The notes beneath the pieces were generated by a model. That model worked only from the letters and a program-made list of their open reading frames with translations, was not told the DNA's origin and did not search any database. Shown piece after piece: positions 6,013-6,811 of a DNA stretch of 6,811 nucleotides. Both the position numbers and the translations under genes were made by a program. The stretch lies in the NCBI GenBank assembly GCA_023251195.1, contig JAHEZG010000040.1, forward strand, positions 1 to 6,811. Reading direction: 5' to 3'. Positions within the stretch are counted from its first letter, which is position 1, and each line of letters begins with the position of its first letter. This DNA is from Chitinophagaceae bacterium. Its GTDB lineage: Bacteria > Bacteroidota > Bacteroidia > Chitinophagales > UBA10324.

Positions 6013-6811
6013 GTTCTCCACCCAATCACCATTCTCCTTAATCAGATTTATTAATTCATCAACCGCAGTTTCAGTATTAATGCTTCGCTTCATAATATCT
6101 TTTCCTTTGTACAAAGTGATTTTTCCGGGGCCGCTTCCAACATACCCATAATCCGCATCAGCCATTTCGCCGGGGCCATTTACAATGCAACCCATAATGG
6201 CAATCTTCATACCTTTCAAATGATTGGTGACTGCTCGAATCTTTGCAGTGGTTTCCTGCAAATCAAAAAGTGTTCGGCCGCAACTCGGGCAACTGATGTA
6301 TTCTGTTTTTGAAATGCGTTGACGACATCCTTGTAAAATTCCAAAGCACAAACGATTTACATTTTGCGAAAGCTGATTATCGGCTTTCAACCAAATGCCA
6401 TCGCCAAATCCATCTAACAACAACGCGCCAAAATCGGTAGCAGCATGAAGTGATAATTCATCAGAAGATAAATTATTGTATTCGCGCTTGATAATTACCG
6501 CGCACGAAATTTTTTCATTCAGCAATTCAAAAAATAACCTGCGTTGTTGCATCATACCATTTATGTGAGTGGAAGAAATTACGAGCACACAATTTTTTTG
6601 ATCTTCCAATTTCTCTAAAAACGAATCTGAAAATTCGTCGAGAGAAATTTTTATAAAGTTTAATGCTGGAGAAAAAATTGTTTCAGATAAAAATTCTGTT
6701 GCTGTCAGTAATGGAAATCGTTTATCGTCAATACCACTGCCGTTGTTGGTCGCCTGACCAACAACTTCAAGCCACGATTTATAATTCTGAATCAAACCAA
6801 GTGTTCCGGGG
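6010..6811 (-). CDS. ispG: 4-hydroxy-3-methylbut-2-enyl diphosphate synthase, C-terminal part (IspG/GcpE, long form)
   Basis: IspG carries out the penultimate step of the MEP isoprenoid pathway, converting methylerythritol cyclodiphosphate to HMBPP in the cytoplasm with a [4Fe-4S] cluster. The window holds its last ~267 codons; the frame is open to the right edge and the gene continues beyond it (codons before the TTG at 6795 read PGTLGL, so that TTG is an internal Leu). Counting from that TTG, the cluster ligands are visible: CPSCGRTLFDLQ (169-180) and GCIVNGPGE (202-210), giving C169, C172, C203 and the conserved E210. The conserved tail DYGYVGSGPGKITLYKG follows. Residues before ~165 (for example HAATDFGALLLDGFGDGIWL) do not belong to the short E. 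coli-type enzyme's cluster domain and fit the extra inserted domain of the long IspG found in plants, Chlamydiae and Bacteroidota. The stop codon is formed by the last unit of an octamer repeat. Confidence 0.95.
   Translation of the reverse strand, partial: PGTLGLIQNYKSWLEVVGQATNNGSGIDDKRFPLLTATEFLSETIFSPALNFIKISLDEFSDSFLEKLEDQKNCVLVISSTHINGMMQQRRLFFELLNEKISCAVIIKREYNNLSSDELSLHAATDFGALLLDGFGDGIWLKADNQLSQNVNRLCFGILQGCRQRISKTEYISCPSCGRTLFDLQETTAKIRAVTNHLKGMKIAIMGCIVNGPGEMADADYGYVGSGPGKITLYKGKDIMKRSINTETAVDELINLIKENGDWVEN

Overview
The window looks like chromosomal DNA from a member of the Bacteroidota. The base composition is AT-rich. Two promoter-like sites fit the Bacteroidota -7 consensus TAnnTTTG. 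The protein families (a long-form IspG, a LolA-like carrier, a lipoprotein-leadered multihaem/TPR cytochrome) fit that phylum, as do several short interspersed repeats. I could not assign a genus. No tRNA, rRNA, CRISPR array, transposase or phage gene was seen.

Layout. One small exported membrane protein with a CxxC motif is on the + strand (41-301). All other genes are on the - strand, so the first two genes converge on a gap of about 100 bases filled with heptamer tandem repeats. Reading the - strand from the right edge: the 3' part of ispG (isoprenoid synthesis) runs off the window at 6811. Next is a large multihaem cytochrome c with HEAT-like and TPR regions (body 3649-5715). Then comes a tight four-gene run: ABC ATPase (2674-3591), DUF2442 protein (2369-2662), DUF4160 protein (2122-2382) and ABC-2 permease (1277-2119). 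The last gene is a LolA-like exported protein (404-1153 or 1189).

How the genes fit together. The ATPase and permease look like the two halves of one BcrA/NatA-type ABC exporter. The DUF2442/DUF4160 pair sits between them with 11-base, overlapping and 2-base junctions, as if a small accessory cassette were lodged inside the transporter operon. A Bacteroidota-type promoter lies just ahead of the ATPase. The cytochrome appears broken at its 5' end: a lipoprotein leader (from 5907) is cut off by an in-frame TAA (5791-5793), and the first haem motif reads CGSSH instead of CxxCH. Seven further CxxCH motifs remain.

Repeats. Several gene ends are dressed with short repeats: two heptamer arrays at 282-323 and 352-406, an octamer array at 5981-6012 and a hairpin element around 1206-1276. 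In three cases the repeat unit itself supplies the stop codon. Two more repeat-like segments lie inside the signal-peptide region of the LolA-like gene. These repeats, the broken cytochrome and the embedded DUF pair are the points most worth a second look.
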